64,000 nucleotides of DNA. Source: Copromyces sp. CBS 386.78 (lineage: Eukaryota > Ascomycota > Sordariomycetes > Sordariales > Sordariaceae). Under the pieces are notes generated by a model. It saw only the letters and a program-made list of their open reading frames with translations. It was not told the DNA's origin and did not search any database. Below, in pieces: positions 20,769 to 32,277 of this stretch (position 1 is the first letter of the stretch; every line of letters begins with the position of its first letter). The stretch is taken from the NCBI GenBank assembly GCA_030685235.1, contig MU839103.1:310001-374000 (forward strand). Reading direction: 5' to 3'. The position numbers and the translations under genes were made by a program.

Positions 20769-23069
20769 GGAAGAAAAAAAAATGCCAACATGTCATGTTA
20801 GGTGGATAGGCGGATGGGTTTTTATGCCAACGACGAGTGAAGGCTTGAACCTGAACATGTAATTGACAGCCCAACGACTCCAACAGTCATAGTTGGAACT
20901 TCCTCAGAACATGACGCATGACGGTTTGTTGAAGTGACAAGGATCATGACGCAGAGGACACTTGCAGTTTGTGCGAGTTTGAGCATCAACAGTGGTCTGG
21001 AAACTAGTGGCACTGAAATGAGGATATTCGAAATCTCGGGATTGATATTGCAGTAAGAGTGTGAGGATTGACAAGGCTGTGCTTTTCATGTGCTTGTATG
21101 GGCTGCCAAGATAAAGTATGTAGAAATGTCCGTGATATGCATGAGTCAACTCCAAGAAGGCATTTTGTAATCGATAGCTTGATAGGTCGTCTGTTAGTTT
21201 GCACTCGCAATAAACAAGAATATTTAGCCACTGGGCCATTGATCAATAGGTAGTTAATGAAATCAACAAGGGAATTCTTTTTCTTTTTTTTTTCCAACCA
21301 TTCCCACAGGAATCATCAGAACCGGGAACCATCATGCCCAGACGTAACGGTAGCCAGCGAATCGAACTGAGAAACTTCGCTACTCAGGCCAAGGACAATC
21401 AAGTTGCCGACAGCTTCCCTCTTCGCAAATGTTTGAATGTATGACAAGTTTTCTGTTCGGGGCGGTTCTATCGTTGTCCTAGCATATTAGTATGCCCCAG
21501 TGCGGCATCACGACAGATGGCCCCACGACTGTTTGGTGTTCGGGTTGTGAACGTGGACGGCGTAAAACATGACATGGAGATACTACCCCATGTCTTGCCA
21601 AAATAGCGGATGGGAGGAATGGGTAGGGTAGGGTACCCCGGTAGCAGGGTGGAAGTAAAACAGAAGTCGGGAACAGGGACGGAGATGAAGGCACACACAA
21701 TCAGATGGAGAAACAACATGGAAAGACTGAGTAGGAAACAGATCGCTTGACCCGATAACAATTCGTTAGGTAGTGAGGGAAGCAATGGAAAGCAGGGCGA
21801 ACGAAGCATGGGAACTGAGTAAATGGGATGCTTCAAGTTGTCCAGGAGAAAAACGAAGAAGCATGGAAGAGAAGTGCCCCGCTTTGATGCCAATGAATAC
21901 AGGACCGGACTTTGAAGTTTCGGAGTAGAGTCGGCACGACCGCCACAAGAAGTTCATGAAGAAGGCACAAAGGGAAAGAAGAGACGTCGTTGAAAAAAAA
22001 GGTGGGGCATTCGCTTCAGGCGCACGGGCAGTCACCGTTCCCCGTTCCTTATCAGCCGCTGTCCAGTCACTCGAGTCAACGAACACAACTCCTCCTCCAA
22101 GGTCAGATGGCCGTCCAGTTTGATCAATTGATGGACAAGCCGGACAGACTAGACCCTTGCACAGCATGGAAGGCTGTTACCTAAGACGGTCCGTCACATG
22201 AGTAACTGACAGGTATTCAAGTACACCCCGGAGTGAATTCCGGATGTCGGAACTGTCACTGTCCCTCCCAAAAGCCGATACTAGGCGACTATTTGCATTT
22301 TGCTTACCGCCATTCTCTCCAAAATGTGACGCTTTGGGGGACGCTGCTTGGCTTGTTGGCGAGTGTTTGTCCAATGGTTACTCCCGGGCCGAGCACCTTA
22401 CAGTTAAATGTTAACAGCATTGTTAAGGGATCCCTGAACCGTATTATGTCATGATGGTTCGGACCACTGTGAACTGTGCGGAGAGAAGGGCGATCGTGAC
22501 TTGGCGGGCGACCAATAGCGTGTTAGTGTTCCCGTTGTAGGGGCAGGTGTTAGGGCTGCAACAGGGGGCTCTCCCGGCGGATTGGACCCGCTCGGTTGCA
22601 GGGGCAGTTGGGAAAGGTCACTCCCTCGTGTCTGGAACGATGATCGATCTTGTCCACGTTCGTTTCTTTCGAAGCTTCCAAAAGTGTTTCCACTTTGGAC
22701 CCCGGACTTTTGCATTTATCTTATACCCTCCCCCCTTCACCTATTTTTTGTTTGTTTCTTTTTCGTGTATCTACCTCCTCGGGGGATACCTAGATTAGGT
22801 CTCCTCAGTCCTCTTTGTCCTCGTCCGCCAAGCCTCACCACTCTTGCACTTTCTTTGACTTCCTCGGTTTAGGAACCCGTGACAACCTCAGTTCCGTTGC
22901 TAGTTTTCGAATGGGGGTGCTTGACGGCAACCGGCTCGACAACCTATACCGACCCTAAAACCACGTCCTATCTTATCCTAAAGGGAGCAGCACCCAGACC
23001 GACCAACACCTTTACGACTCCAACAACAACAACAACACTCTCGGACCGAACCGTTCCTCAACCGCAAAA
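20769..23069. other. Gene-poor region upstream of the LYC1-like gene
   Basis: 2.3 kb with only short overlapping frames on both strands. The last 200 bp are pyrimidine-rich and probably form the leader of the gene at 23070. No RNA gene or inverted-repeat element was seen. Confidence 0.4.
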
Positions 23070-24452
23070 ATGGGCTCTACCACCACCACCGATTCTCTCC
23101 CCTCAGCATCCTCGCCCTCTCTAACCCTCACCCTCGCCCACCCCTCCGAGCGTCCCAAAACATGGTCTCTCACGCACCCCATGTGGGGCCCAGCTCTATC
23201 CCACTCCGAGTACCTCGCGCGTGAACACTTCATGACGACTCTCCCGCTCGCCAAAGACGGTGGTTTGACGCACTGGATTCTTACGGATACCGACACCAAC
23301 TCTTCCCACGAAGAAAGCAATGGCCGACCAGTCCTCTCCTCCTGCGAAACCCTCCGCAAACACGCTGTCGCCGCTCGCTACGACCCCTCCTCCGACCGCG
23401 TCGTTTTGTCGGAAGGAATCTCGCACGGCATCGGCTCCGTGTTTACGGATCCTCAGTATCGCGGAAAGGGGTACGCGAAGAGCATGATGCAGGAGTTGGG
23501 AAAACGGTTGCGGACCTGGCAGGTTGTTGACAAAAAAGACCGGCCTGAGAGTGCCTCTGGACCCCCTGCTCTAGAAAATGGAAACACAGGGAAAAAAGAA
23601 GAGCAAACAACCCTCTTCTCAGTCCTCTACTCCGACATAGGCAAATCCTTCTACGCCAAAAACGGCTGGAGGGCGTTCCCATCTAGGCACGTTTCGTTCA
23701 AACCTGCCCCCATCAAGATCGAATCCTCCTCCTCCTCCTCGTCCCGACCTACCGTGACCAGGCTGAGTTCCGAGTTGCTGTCGCCCATCAGCTACCACAC
23801 CCTCCCGCCCCTAGCAGCGATCGACACCCAGCACCTCCTAACCACCACCCTCCCCGCCTTAGCCCGCTCCAACCCCTCCAAGACTCACGTCGCCCTGTTG
23901 CCGGACCTCGACTGTCTCCTCTGGCATTTGCTAAGGGAAGATTTCATGACGCAACATATCTTTGGCCGCACCCCTTCCGTTCGTGGAGCCATCTACAGCC
24001 GGCCTGGCGAAAGTGGGGAGGGAAAGAGGGCGTGGGCGGTCTGGACCCGCTCCTACTACAGGGGACTGGAGAGTGAGAGTATCGAGGGGAATCATATGCA
24101 TATCTTAAGGTTCGTCATGGAGGGTGTTACCGACCTTGGGGACCACGAGAGTCTCAAAAAGGTGGCAGAGGACCCAGAGACTGAAAAGCACCTGGTTGAG
24201 GCTTTCAGGGCGATTATGCGAGTCGCCCAGCGGGAGGCGGCCGAGTGGAGGGTGGAGGATGTGCAGATGTGGAATCCTTCGCCGTTGGTGAGTCGGTTGA
24301 TTGAGAAGGCAAAGATCGAGGGCGGGTATGCGTACGTGGAGAGGGATATGGATAGCATTCCCAGCTTGATGTGGTATGGGGCTGAAGGGATGCAAGGCGG
24401 AAGGACCGAGGACGTGGAGTGGGTTGCTAATGAGAAGTATGGGTGGTGCTGA
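23070..24452 (+). CDS. LYC1-like GNAT-family acetyltransferase
   Basis: An intronless frame of 460 residues. The N-terminal half carries a GNAT fold. Acetyl-CoA-binding motif A is VFTDPQYRGKGYAKSMMQEL (about 124-143), with the R-G-K-G-Y-A loop at 131-136, and motif B follows as LYSDIGKSFYAKNGWRAFPS. The start LTLAHPSERPKTWSLTHPMWG and the length, with a second conserved C-terminal region (LLREDFMTQHIFGR, WAVWTRSYYRG, VQMWNPSPLV), fit fungal proteins related to LYC1, the lysine N6-acetyltransferase of Yarrowia that starts lysine catabolism. Whether this orthologue acts on free lysine is inference. A short poly-Ser stretch (TCC repeats near 23727) lies between the halves. It converges on the transporter gene. 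Confidence 0.82.
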   Translation: MGSTTTTDSLPSASSPSLTLTLAHPSERPKTWSLTHPMWGPALSHSEYLAREHFMTTLPLAKDGGLTHWILTDTDTNSSHEESNGRPVLSSCETLRKHAVAARYDPSSDRVVLSEGISHGIGSVFTDPQYRGKGYAKSMMQELGKRLRTWQVVDKKDRPESASGPPALENGNTGKKEEQTTLFSVLYSDIGKSFYAKNGWRAFPSRHVSFKPAPIKIESSSSSSSRPTVTRLSSELLSPISYHTLPPLAAIDTQHLLTTTLPALARSNPSKTHVALLPDLDCLLWHLLREDFMTQHIFGRTPSVRGAIYSRPGESGEGKRAWAVWTRSYYRGLESESIEGNHMHILRFVMEGVTDLGDHESLKKVAEDPETEKHLVEAFRAIMRVAQREAAEWRVEDVQMWNPSPLVSRLIEKAKIEGGYAYVERDMDSIPSLMWYGAEGMQGGRTEDVEWVANEKYGWC

Positions 24453-24778
24453 AGACGTGAGAGGGCAGTGTTTTTCTTCTTTTCTTAGTCATTCTTCCAT
24501 TGGATATTATCACCTCTTGCATACACAATCAGACACTGGCACAACAGAACAGGAACTGGGGAGCATGTCATCAATACAACTAGTATTATCAACCAGGTAT
24601 TGGCTACCGTATACCGCTACAGCTTTGACAACGAGAGCACAGTTGGATATCATCAACAAAAACAGAACATCAGTCACACCACATACCGAGATCCAGATAC
24701 AACTAGTCCCAGAACTCCCTCTCCCACATCAACCACCTGCCACTACACCACGGCCAAGCACCCACTCCTTTTGCCAGC

Positions 24779-27700
24779 TTAAGGAGCAGGCACCTTGTTC
24801 GCGTCCCACCAGGGGAAGAACCTCTCTCCCTCCGACAACGTCTTGATCGTGCAAGCCGAATCCTCACAGCCCGTATACGGCTGGGTGTTGCCCCACCACT
24901 CGATGCTCACCCTGGCCCACTGCACCGAGAACAGCATCACGATACCACTGACCGCAATACCCGCGCTGAAGGCCGCACTCAACACAAAGTTGTACTTGGA
25001 CCAGAACGCCAAGTACCTGTTGCGCACATAGATCCAACTCAACCAAGCAATGGGAACTGCAGGCCAGCAGTAGCTCATGCTGTACGGCGCCCAGTTGAGT
25101 CCACCGTAAAACAGGGCCACGGGGTGGAACTGACGGATGAACTTATTGCGCGGGAACTTGCGGATGATAAGCCAGAAGATGACCGGGATGCAAAGACCGA
25201 TCGGGAATCCCAGCAGGAGCCACTTATACTGTCCGTGGATACCGAACACCTTGACGGGACCAATGGTTCCCCACAAGACGGCGGCGGTGAAGAAGGTGTT
25301 GATACCGGGGCAGAAGAAACGCATAGGCGCGTCGGGCTGGCAGATGTTCTCAATGTTGACTTGGAAGTTGAGCACGCCGGTGCAGATGAGGGTGGAAATG
25401 AGGGTGGCCACCATCTGGGCGGTGAAGGTGTGGCGGGGAGGAATCTTGATGTAGTGAGCGAGCTTGAGATCGTTGGCGAAGCTGATGGCATGCGCGCAAG
25501 TGACATAACTGTGAAATGTTAGCTTGAAAGCTGACAACAAGAACACATAAAAGGGCAGACTGACCCGAAAGACTTGAAAAAGTTCATGGCCAAGGCGTTA
25601 CCCTCAACCCAAGCACCGCCGATGAACTCGGCCAACACGTTCAAGGTAACCTCAATACCCGTCATGGCCTTGATGATGCCAATAGGGATAACAAAGACGA
25701 TGGCAAGGAACAGGCCATAGGGAACGACACCAGCAGTGGTGTATGTGGGCCAGGCGGCAACACCAGCAAAGCCAAGGGCCATGGCAATGACGAGGCAGCC
25801 CAAGTACCATAGTTCCGAAACTGATGGGGGTCTTGTCAGTTGTCATTCCTCGTTTTCTTCCCAGGAATGGGTCCTCACCTTCGGGATAAACAGCCATCAG
25901 ACGGTTGTGAACATCCTTGTACCCAACATCCTCTTCCTCGATGCTCTCCCCAGCAGCATTTCTCTTGATCCAACTCTTGGGCTTCACAGACTTCCAGATG
26001 TTCTTAAATCCAATGGCAATCTCGGCCCGATGGAACAGGATGATATGGCTGATGGTGGCCGCATAGATGGCGAAGAAGGCAAAGTACACGATCGTGTTTG
26101 CGGCGGAAAGATATGCGGCGCTATAATCCATGTACTTCGCCTCGTCGAACATGCCCTTCTCGTTAATGGCGCGCGAGACGTTGTACAGGCTACCGTGATG
26201 GTCAAACACACGGTTGCTGTTGATTGGGAGATATCCGGTATTCCAGACATTGGTGTACCAAATGCCTAGAATGATGAAGCCGAAGAACGCCATGCCGAAG
26301 GTCTTGTTGAAGGTGGTGAAAGCAGGTACCATCTGGCATGTGTTAGCACGAGTCCTTAAGAGAAGGAATTACAAGGAGACTCACGAGAGGGTCAACGGCG
26401 TCGAAAAGCATCACGTTCCAATCGAAAGTTGGGAAGGGGTTGAACATCTGTTCACAAGATCAGTATCAAGGCATCACGACAACACTAATCCATAATATGG
26501 AGGAACACTCACGCCCGTGCCGTTTTGGAATCCGGTGAGAATGTTCAAGTTCAAGTTCTGCCAAACGTCAGTTTCACTTGTGATCAACCACAGAGGAAAA
26601 TTGGGGCTGTCTTACGTTGGGAGCGATCCATGTCATCCAGGAGAAGAATGTCAACGCCTCAAAGAGGTAGTTGGGGAACCAGAAGTACACGAACATGGCG
26701 CCGAAAGCCCACATGAAAAACTTGAAGCGCGACATGCTGTACAACTTCTTGAATGGACCAGGAACTGTATGGTTTTCCTCGTGGTGCAGAGCCGAGTTGA
26801 GGGCGATTGTTACCAAAGATGCAGGCCAGACGCAGTAGGATGGGTAGACGATGAAGCGGCGAGTGATACCTATTTTCCCTCTCTGTCAGTCACTCAACAT
26901 CCTTCACATCAGTCGAAGAGAAAAGGATGCCACCCACCAGCAAGGCCATAGCCGATGAAGTTGGTGCTCAACGCGATCAAAATCTGGTACGCAAAGCTGT
27001 TCGCATACGATTGGTTAAAGTACTGCGGCAGCACCTGCGTCCACACAATGTACTGCGTGTAGGGCAGCGACTTGGCCGTGTTTGCCATGATGGCGATGAG
27101 CATGTGTTCCTTCTTGCTGAACTTTCCCGGGTTAAGGTTGTGCTTGGTGCCAAAGAGGGTGAACTCATAATACGGCATCCATTTCTCCCAGGCTTTGCCG
27201 AGAGGAAAAGCAAGGAGCTGAGCAACGTTGGATTCGATCGTAATGCTGGGCTGGCGAACACTAAAGAGCTGTGCTGATGGTCAGTTATGAGAACTGTGAT
27301 GGTTCACGCAAAGAACAGTTCTGGCCTACCTGGTTGACAAAGGCTAAGATGACAGAGAACAAGATGCCAATGGTCCAAGAACGAATGGTTGAGCACGGCG
27401 TGGAAGGGTCGTCGGTGTTGTCGACAACGGCGCGTACTTCGGCGTAGGGACTGTTGCTCTGAATGAGAGCAGCTTCAATCTTCATCTCGGTGATGATATC
27501 ATAATGCTTTTCCGGGTTCGCAACGATGTTTTCTTGGTTGGCTGTGTTGTGGACGTGTCAGACCAACTCAGAACAGGAAATGGCTTGGCTTTGGACTACG
27601 CAAGCAGACACTCACCGAGAAATTCTTGGATCTTTTCAAGAACCACATGGGGAAAGTTGGGATCGCGTCCATGCATCTTGACGACGTTCTTCATCAACTT

Positions 27701-27986
27701 GACGACCTCTTCGAGACTAAGGGATTCAGCCACAGCCTTCGCTTGGAGGAGGTCTTCTTCGGTAACATCGAGATGCCTGTACAGTCAGTCTCTGGTATTG
27801 GTTCCATAGGGGATGAGGGAACTCGGCTTACCCTTCAATAACCTGTGCTTCCTCCGAGTCGATGCGGTCAAGGCCGATCTCATGAACGCCACCGACCTTC
27901 TCATCGTACTTTTCCGAAAGAGCAGGAGCCTGATCACTCCCGGCAGGAGTGATGTTCACTGCCTTCTCATCTCTGGTGGTCGCCAT
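24779..27986 (-). CDS. Oligopeptide transporter, OPT family, 10 exons
   Basis: Exons (gene order): 27832-27986, 27616-27776, 27330-27541, 26938-27268, 26616-26869, 26513-26557, 26385-26447, 25879-26332, 25565-25820 and 24779-25508. All phases fit, giving 886 residues. The nine introns are 52-74 bp. After a hydrophilic N-terminus of about 150 residues comes a polytopic membrane region. The two family signatures are present: NPGKFSKKEH (about 222-231) and KIPPR (about 665-669). Long transmembrane runs such as IGILFSVILAFVNQ and FFGFIILGIWYTNVW alternate with short loops. OPT proteins are proton-coupled plasma-membrane importers of tetra/pentapeptides and glutathione-like substrates; the exact substrate is unknown. 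I chose the start at 27986 because it begins the hydrophilic tail directly (MATTRDEKAVNITPAG); the frame further upstream has no coding character. Confidence 0.93.
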
Positions 27987-30900
27987 GGCGTGCGGCAACA
28001 CGCCGATGAGGCTGATGAACCGCTGAAAGATGTGGTATGGATGGACAGTCAGGAGCAAATCCTCAAGACGTGAAGGATGGCTGCATGACACAGACGAGGG
28101 GGGAAAGAGGTTGATATCTTCCTTTCTATACATGGTACCACAGACAACTCGGGGAAGCTCACGCCACATGCCTTAACCTCACAGCACCCACATGAAGCTG
28201 TACTCCTGCATGCTGCAACGCTCCCGACTAACTTATCTTGGCCTTGCCTCTCTACCAGAAAAGGGTGTGAGTGCCCAGTAGTAATGACCTTCCCAGACAG
28301 GCGGGCCAAGAGAATGGTGAACAGGATATTTCTGGATGAGGAAGATAACGTGAGTTATGGTAGCTGATGAAACTTCATGCCATGTTTGCCAAACTCTTGC
28401 AGCAGTTAGCCCGTCTGGGCGCTGCATCTTGGCTCGCAGTGATGGACGCCTAGACGGCGAGGAAGGGAAAGACACTGGGTTAGACAGGGTGGGGTGGCGG
28501 CTGGGAGGGCGGTTCTGAACATGGTTCTCGAACCCGCAAGGGCGGTGATAAAGGAGGCGAGATAACTGTCAATGGCCTGTCAGATATTGGCTACCCATTG
28601 CCCGGATCGAGGTTCCTGGGGATTATCGCGGGCATGACGGAGCAGAAGCCGCGAGCAATGATTATGGAAGTGCAGTGCACAAGATGACTGGAGAATGTGT
28701 TCAAGATGCTCTGCGAACTCGGAGGCATGAGCTTTTGGAGCTGTGGGGAGGTGAAAGCTTCGACGGAGGGGACTCGGCAACCACAGACACTTCAGTCGCA
28801 CATTCTCCGACCTCATTGCTCTTCAATCGCAACTTCCTCTTCTGGACCACTGCCAAGAGGTCGAGATCACTTGATCATGAAGAGGGGGAAAGAGCGTTAG
28901 AGGATGCATGAGACAAAGACATCACATGAAGGCGAAATACATTTCATGAGAAGTGTTCACATACCAATTCTACATGATACCTACTCCACCAGAGAAGGTT
29001 AAGTTGGCTTGATGGCCTAGACCAAGACCCCTGCTCAGGAGTGACGATGGCCGGACAAAGGTTTTGGTGGTTCAGGAGGACATTAGCGTTTTCAGTTCTA
29101 CACCTACAGGTACCCTTGCCCTAGAGCTAAGGCCCGCATTTGCGTACCTAGGGTCCATTGTTCCTTCCTTTCCAGGGATCAAGGCGCCTGGGACGTCTGT
29201 GTAAGGTTTGAAAGGAACGATGTGAGTTCTTGTCTTGTGAGAAAGAAATATTGGTGCCAGAAGATCTTTCCTCTGCAGACGCTAACATCTTAACTTCCAG
29301 ACCACTCGATCACACCAAAATTCTTGCTCCTTTGCATTTCACTCCTTTTATTGCGTGATAGGTGAAGCAGTCGTGGAAGACAGTATCATTTCTCGTGGAT
29401 TTTGCCGCCATGTGAAACCACCAATCGCGTATCCGCCAGATATTTGAAGGTGCCACGACATATAGTTTAACTTCTCACCCTCGTTTCTTCCGCGACATAC
29501 AGCCTGCAATTGCATGCGACTACCCGAACCAAACAAGGGCCCCGACATGGGCGTCGTCCGCATTCCGTGAAGTCTTGGACCTACCTGAACCAAAGATGCC
29601 CAGCTTTTTGGTCGAGACCCAAGTGACCAATCCCTGCTGACTTTCGTCTCATAGCTTTATCTGACCTAGCTCGCATCACATCTTCTTCAGCGCATCCAGC
29701 CCCCAACAACAAGGACGATATTAGTGCTGAAACGGGGAGGAGGTTAAGGTCTGTTTCTCGTCGTTGGTGTCTCTCGGTCCCTTGGCGTACCTTGGCTTTT
29801 CTTGTGTTGATATCGTCCATTGGATGCTACTTAGTCGATGGTCCCGATAGCAACCAAGACTCTGGGGTTGTACGAGCTTGAACATTGGTCGGGCCGCCAA
29901 ACCACAACGGCGCGCTCCCGTCTTAGCTGTTCATGCGTACCAAAGGCCCAATTTTACCGCTTTCCCACGATATTTCCCCAGCTTGAAGTACTAATGACCG
30001 GATGAGTCGCGTGGGGGGAAGTTTCTGAGTACAGTCAGTCTGGTCGGCAGCCAGGAGTGTCAGTGAGGTTCGTGGCTGGAACAAAGAACCAAAGCAGAGG
30101 CCGTTGATCACAAATAGAGATAAGGTTCTGAGAAGACAGGGGTTCGACTTACACGGGACAAAGCCACTACCGGTCGTGACAGGAAGTTAAGATCGGGTGA
30201 TCAGGAGAACAACAACCACTGCGCAACCTCGTACGCACCATCCTTTTTCCACAACCGTGGCACAATGTGTTTTCTCTAATTGATCAATACTTAGTGCAGG
30301 TATCACAAAAAGATGCAAGTGCGGAGACAGGTGAGAGATTCGCACACCTTTTCATGTTGCAATGCCGCCAAGAACTGAGCTCATTAACCGGCGCTATGGG
30401 GTTGCAGTCACGACAGAGTTAGGAAGGTGGTAAAGACCTCCTCCCACCTGGGGCGACCAGCCTGCATTCTCTCCACAACGGGTAAACCCGACCAAATGCG
30501 CCCCACCAAACGCACATGTCGATGACTTCCAACCCTGAGCACACGAGCACCTACCATCACATAGTCAACCCTATCTCACCTTGGCCTCGAAGGACTGATT
30601 GCCAAGGAGAACATGACCACGCCTTCACTTTTGACCTGCCATGTTGATCCATCATCGCAGCGATATCGCTTCATGCTAGTCATCAAGTTCGCTCGAGCCA
30701 ATCGCATCTCTTCCAGTCTCCAGACTTTCCAGAGTGTCGGGAGCTACATTTACAGGAATAGCACAAAGCACATGCTAAGGTATCCATCCATCGTGGGATG
30801 CAAAGCGCTTTTGTCGTTCCTATCGAGTTCCAAATGCAAGTCGCTATCACCAACAGATAGATCATGGATTCGATAGCATAAGCAACCTCTTCAGAGGACT

Positions 30901-31304
30901 TGATCATTGAAATTTATAACCGCCGGCTTGGAGATCTCCGACACAAAGCGCATTGCCCGCCCATATCAAGACACAAACTCCCAAGTCCCCAAGTGACATC
31001 TTCGCCCTTCCAGACGGGGGCCGAGCTTCCAACGTCCATCAGGTCTCGACCGACATGTCGTGAAATATCCCAAAATTCCTAATCAAATGTTCCCCAATTG
31101 CTTGATAAAGCCCAATGAACTAGTGCTCTGGGAAATACTGATAGTACGAAGTTAGGATAATCTTCCTGTCTTCTCGGACCCAGTTGGGCAGAACACTCAT
31201 GGAATACATACGGCGATGGTTAACGTTACGGATCTGCGATGATTGGCATGTGGGAATATAAGCCCAAAAGCCAAGAACCGTTTTCAACAAAAAGGCATAA
31301 AAAT
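27987..31304. other. Long intergenic region (3.3 kb), upstream of the transporter
   Basis: No frame longer than about 100 residues has coding character or splice continuity. The region should hold the transporter promoter. GC content is normal, so it is not RIP-damaged. I see no inverted-repeat element. Unannotated non-coding transcripts cannot be excluded. Confidence 0.4.
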
Positions 31305-31390
31305 GGGCAATTGGTCTAGGGGTATGATTTTCGCTTCGCATTCCAGATGCGCCTTGTGAAAGGTCATGGGTTCGAATCCCATATTGTCCA
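31305..31390 (+). tRNA. tRNA-Ala(CGC) with a 14-nt intron
   Basis: A full cloverleaf can be drawn. The acceptor stem pairs GGGCAAT with ATTGTCC and has a G3:U70 pair, the alanine identity element. The D-arm is GTC/GAT. The anticodon stem TTCGC/GTGAA encloses the loop TTCGCAT, and the T-arm is ATGGG TTCGAAT CCCAT. The anticodon CGC is interrupted just 3' of position 37 by a 14-nt intron whose GATGCG can pair with the anticodon, as in standard pre-tRNA introns. The discriminator base is A, and a T5 terminator follows at about 31394. Confidence 0.92.
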
Positions 31391-32277
31391 ATCTTTTTGC
31401 ATTTTCTGTTCCTCCCTCACACGGATATCGTTATCCTTTTTGCCTGTTCTTGATCGTTTTGGCTTTTTGGGCAGTGTAGGTATTTGTTAGTGCATCAAAA
31501 TGGATCTAAGGTCGTTCTTTGCCCGTAATGCTTCCGGCGGCTACTCTGTGGAGGCTCTCCCGGGGGGTCCTACGTCTCTTATTTTTTTCCTTTATTTTTC
31601 TTCCAAAATTCTCTGCCATTTATCCTGCCGTTATGATAAATGTCGTGGTATGATTGTCCGTAGTAGGCTTGGTTTGAGTACCTGTCTTTCACGCTGACAC
31701 TGCTATGGTAGTAAGTAGCCTGAACACCTTATTACGAAGACGGGATCAAACATTGAACATGAAATGATTTGCGAGATCGGTTTTGTCCTAGATGGTTTGA
31801 AAAGGGCAGTCCACTGGTCATAAATACTTCTTTCGAAATGAATTTTTCAAAGGTCGGTCAGCTCTCGGCTTTGTCGACTTTGTAGTTTTCTTTTTCAAAA
31901 TTAAAAGCCCTCTTTACCCTCAATTACCAACATAAGAGGAATGACAGACAAGCAAATCAAACCAAATGAGACAGCAAGCTATTAGAGAACATAACTGGTA
32001 TTCAACTAATGCAAAGTTAAGTAACGCAGTCTTCTCCTATCCTAGCCTCGCCATGACGCCGGTTCCTCTGCTTGGTTTTCCTTTCCTTTTCTACACCACA
32101 AACACCTGAATGAGCTCAAGCCGTCGATCTCAGACGAATAGCTTGAATACAAAATACATCGTCTTTCAGAAGAGAAGTCAAGCTGAGTGAGAGAGACACT
32201 TTTCTCTCCATCAAGACGCCAACGCCAGACAGTATTCCCCTCGGCCAAACTTTTCCAGCCCCTTCAACGTCTATTCT
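31391..32277. other. Intergenic region between tRNA-Ala and sfh1 3' end
   Basis: About 0.9 kb with short frames only. It should hold the 3' UTR of sfh1. Nothing else was recognised. Confidence 0.4.

Noticed and set aside
21468..21893. 141-residue minus-strand frame
   Set aside because: Composition is that of random pyrimidine-rich DNA; no start context, splice continuity or motif.
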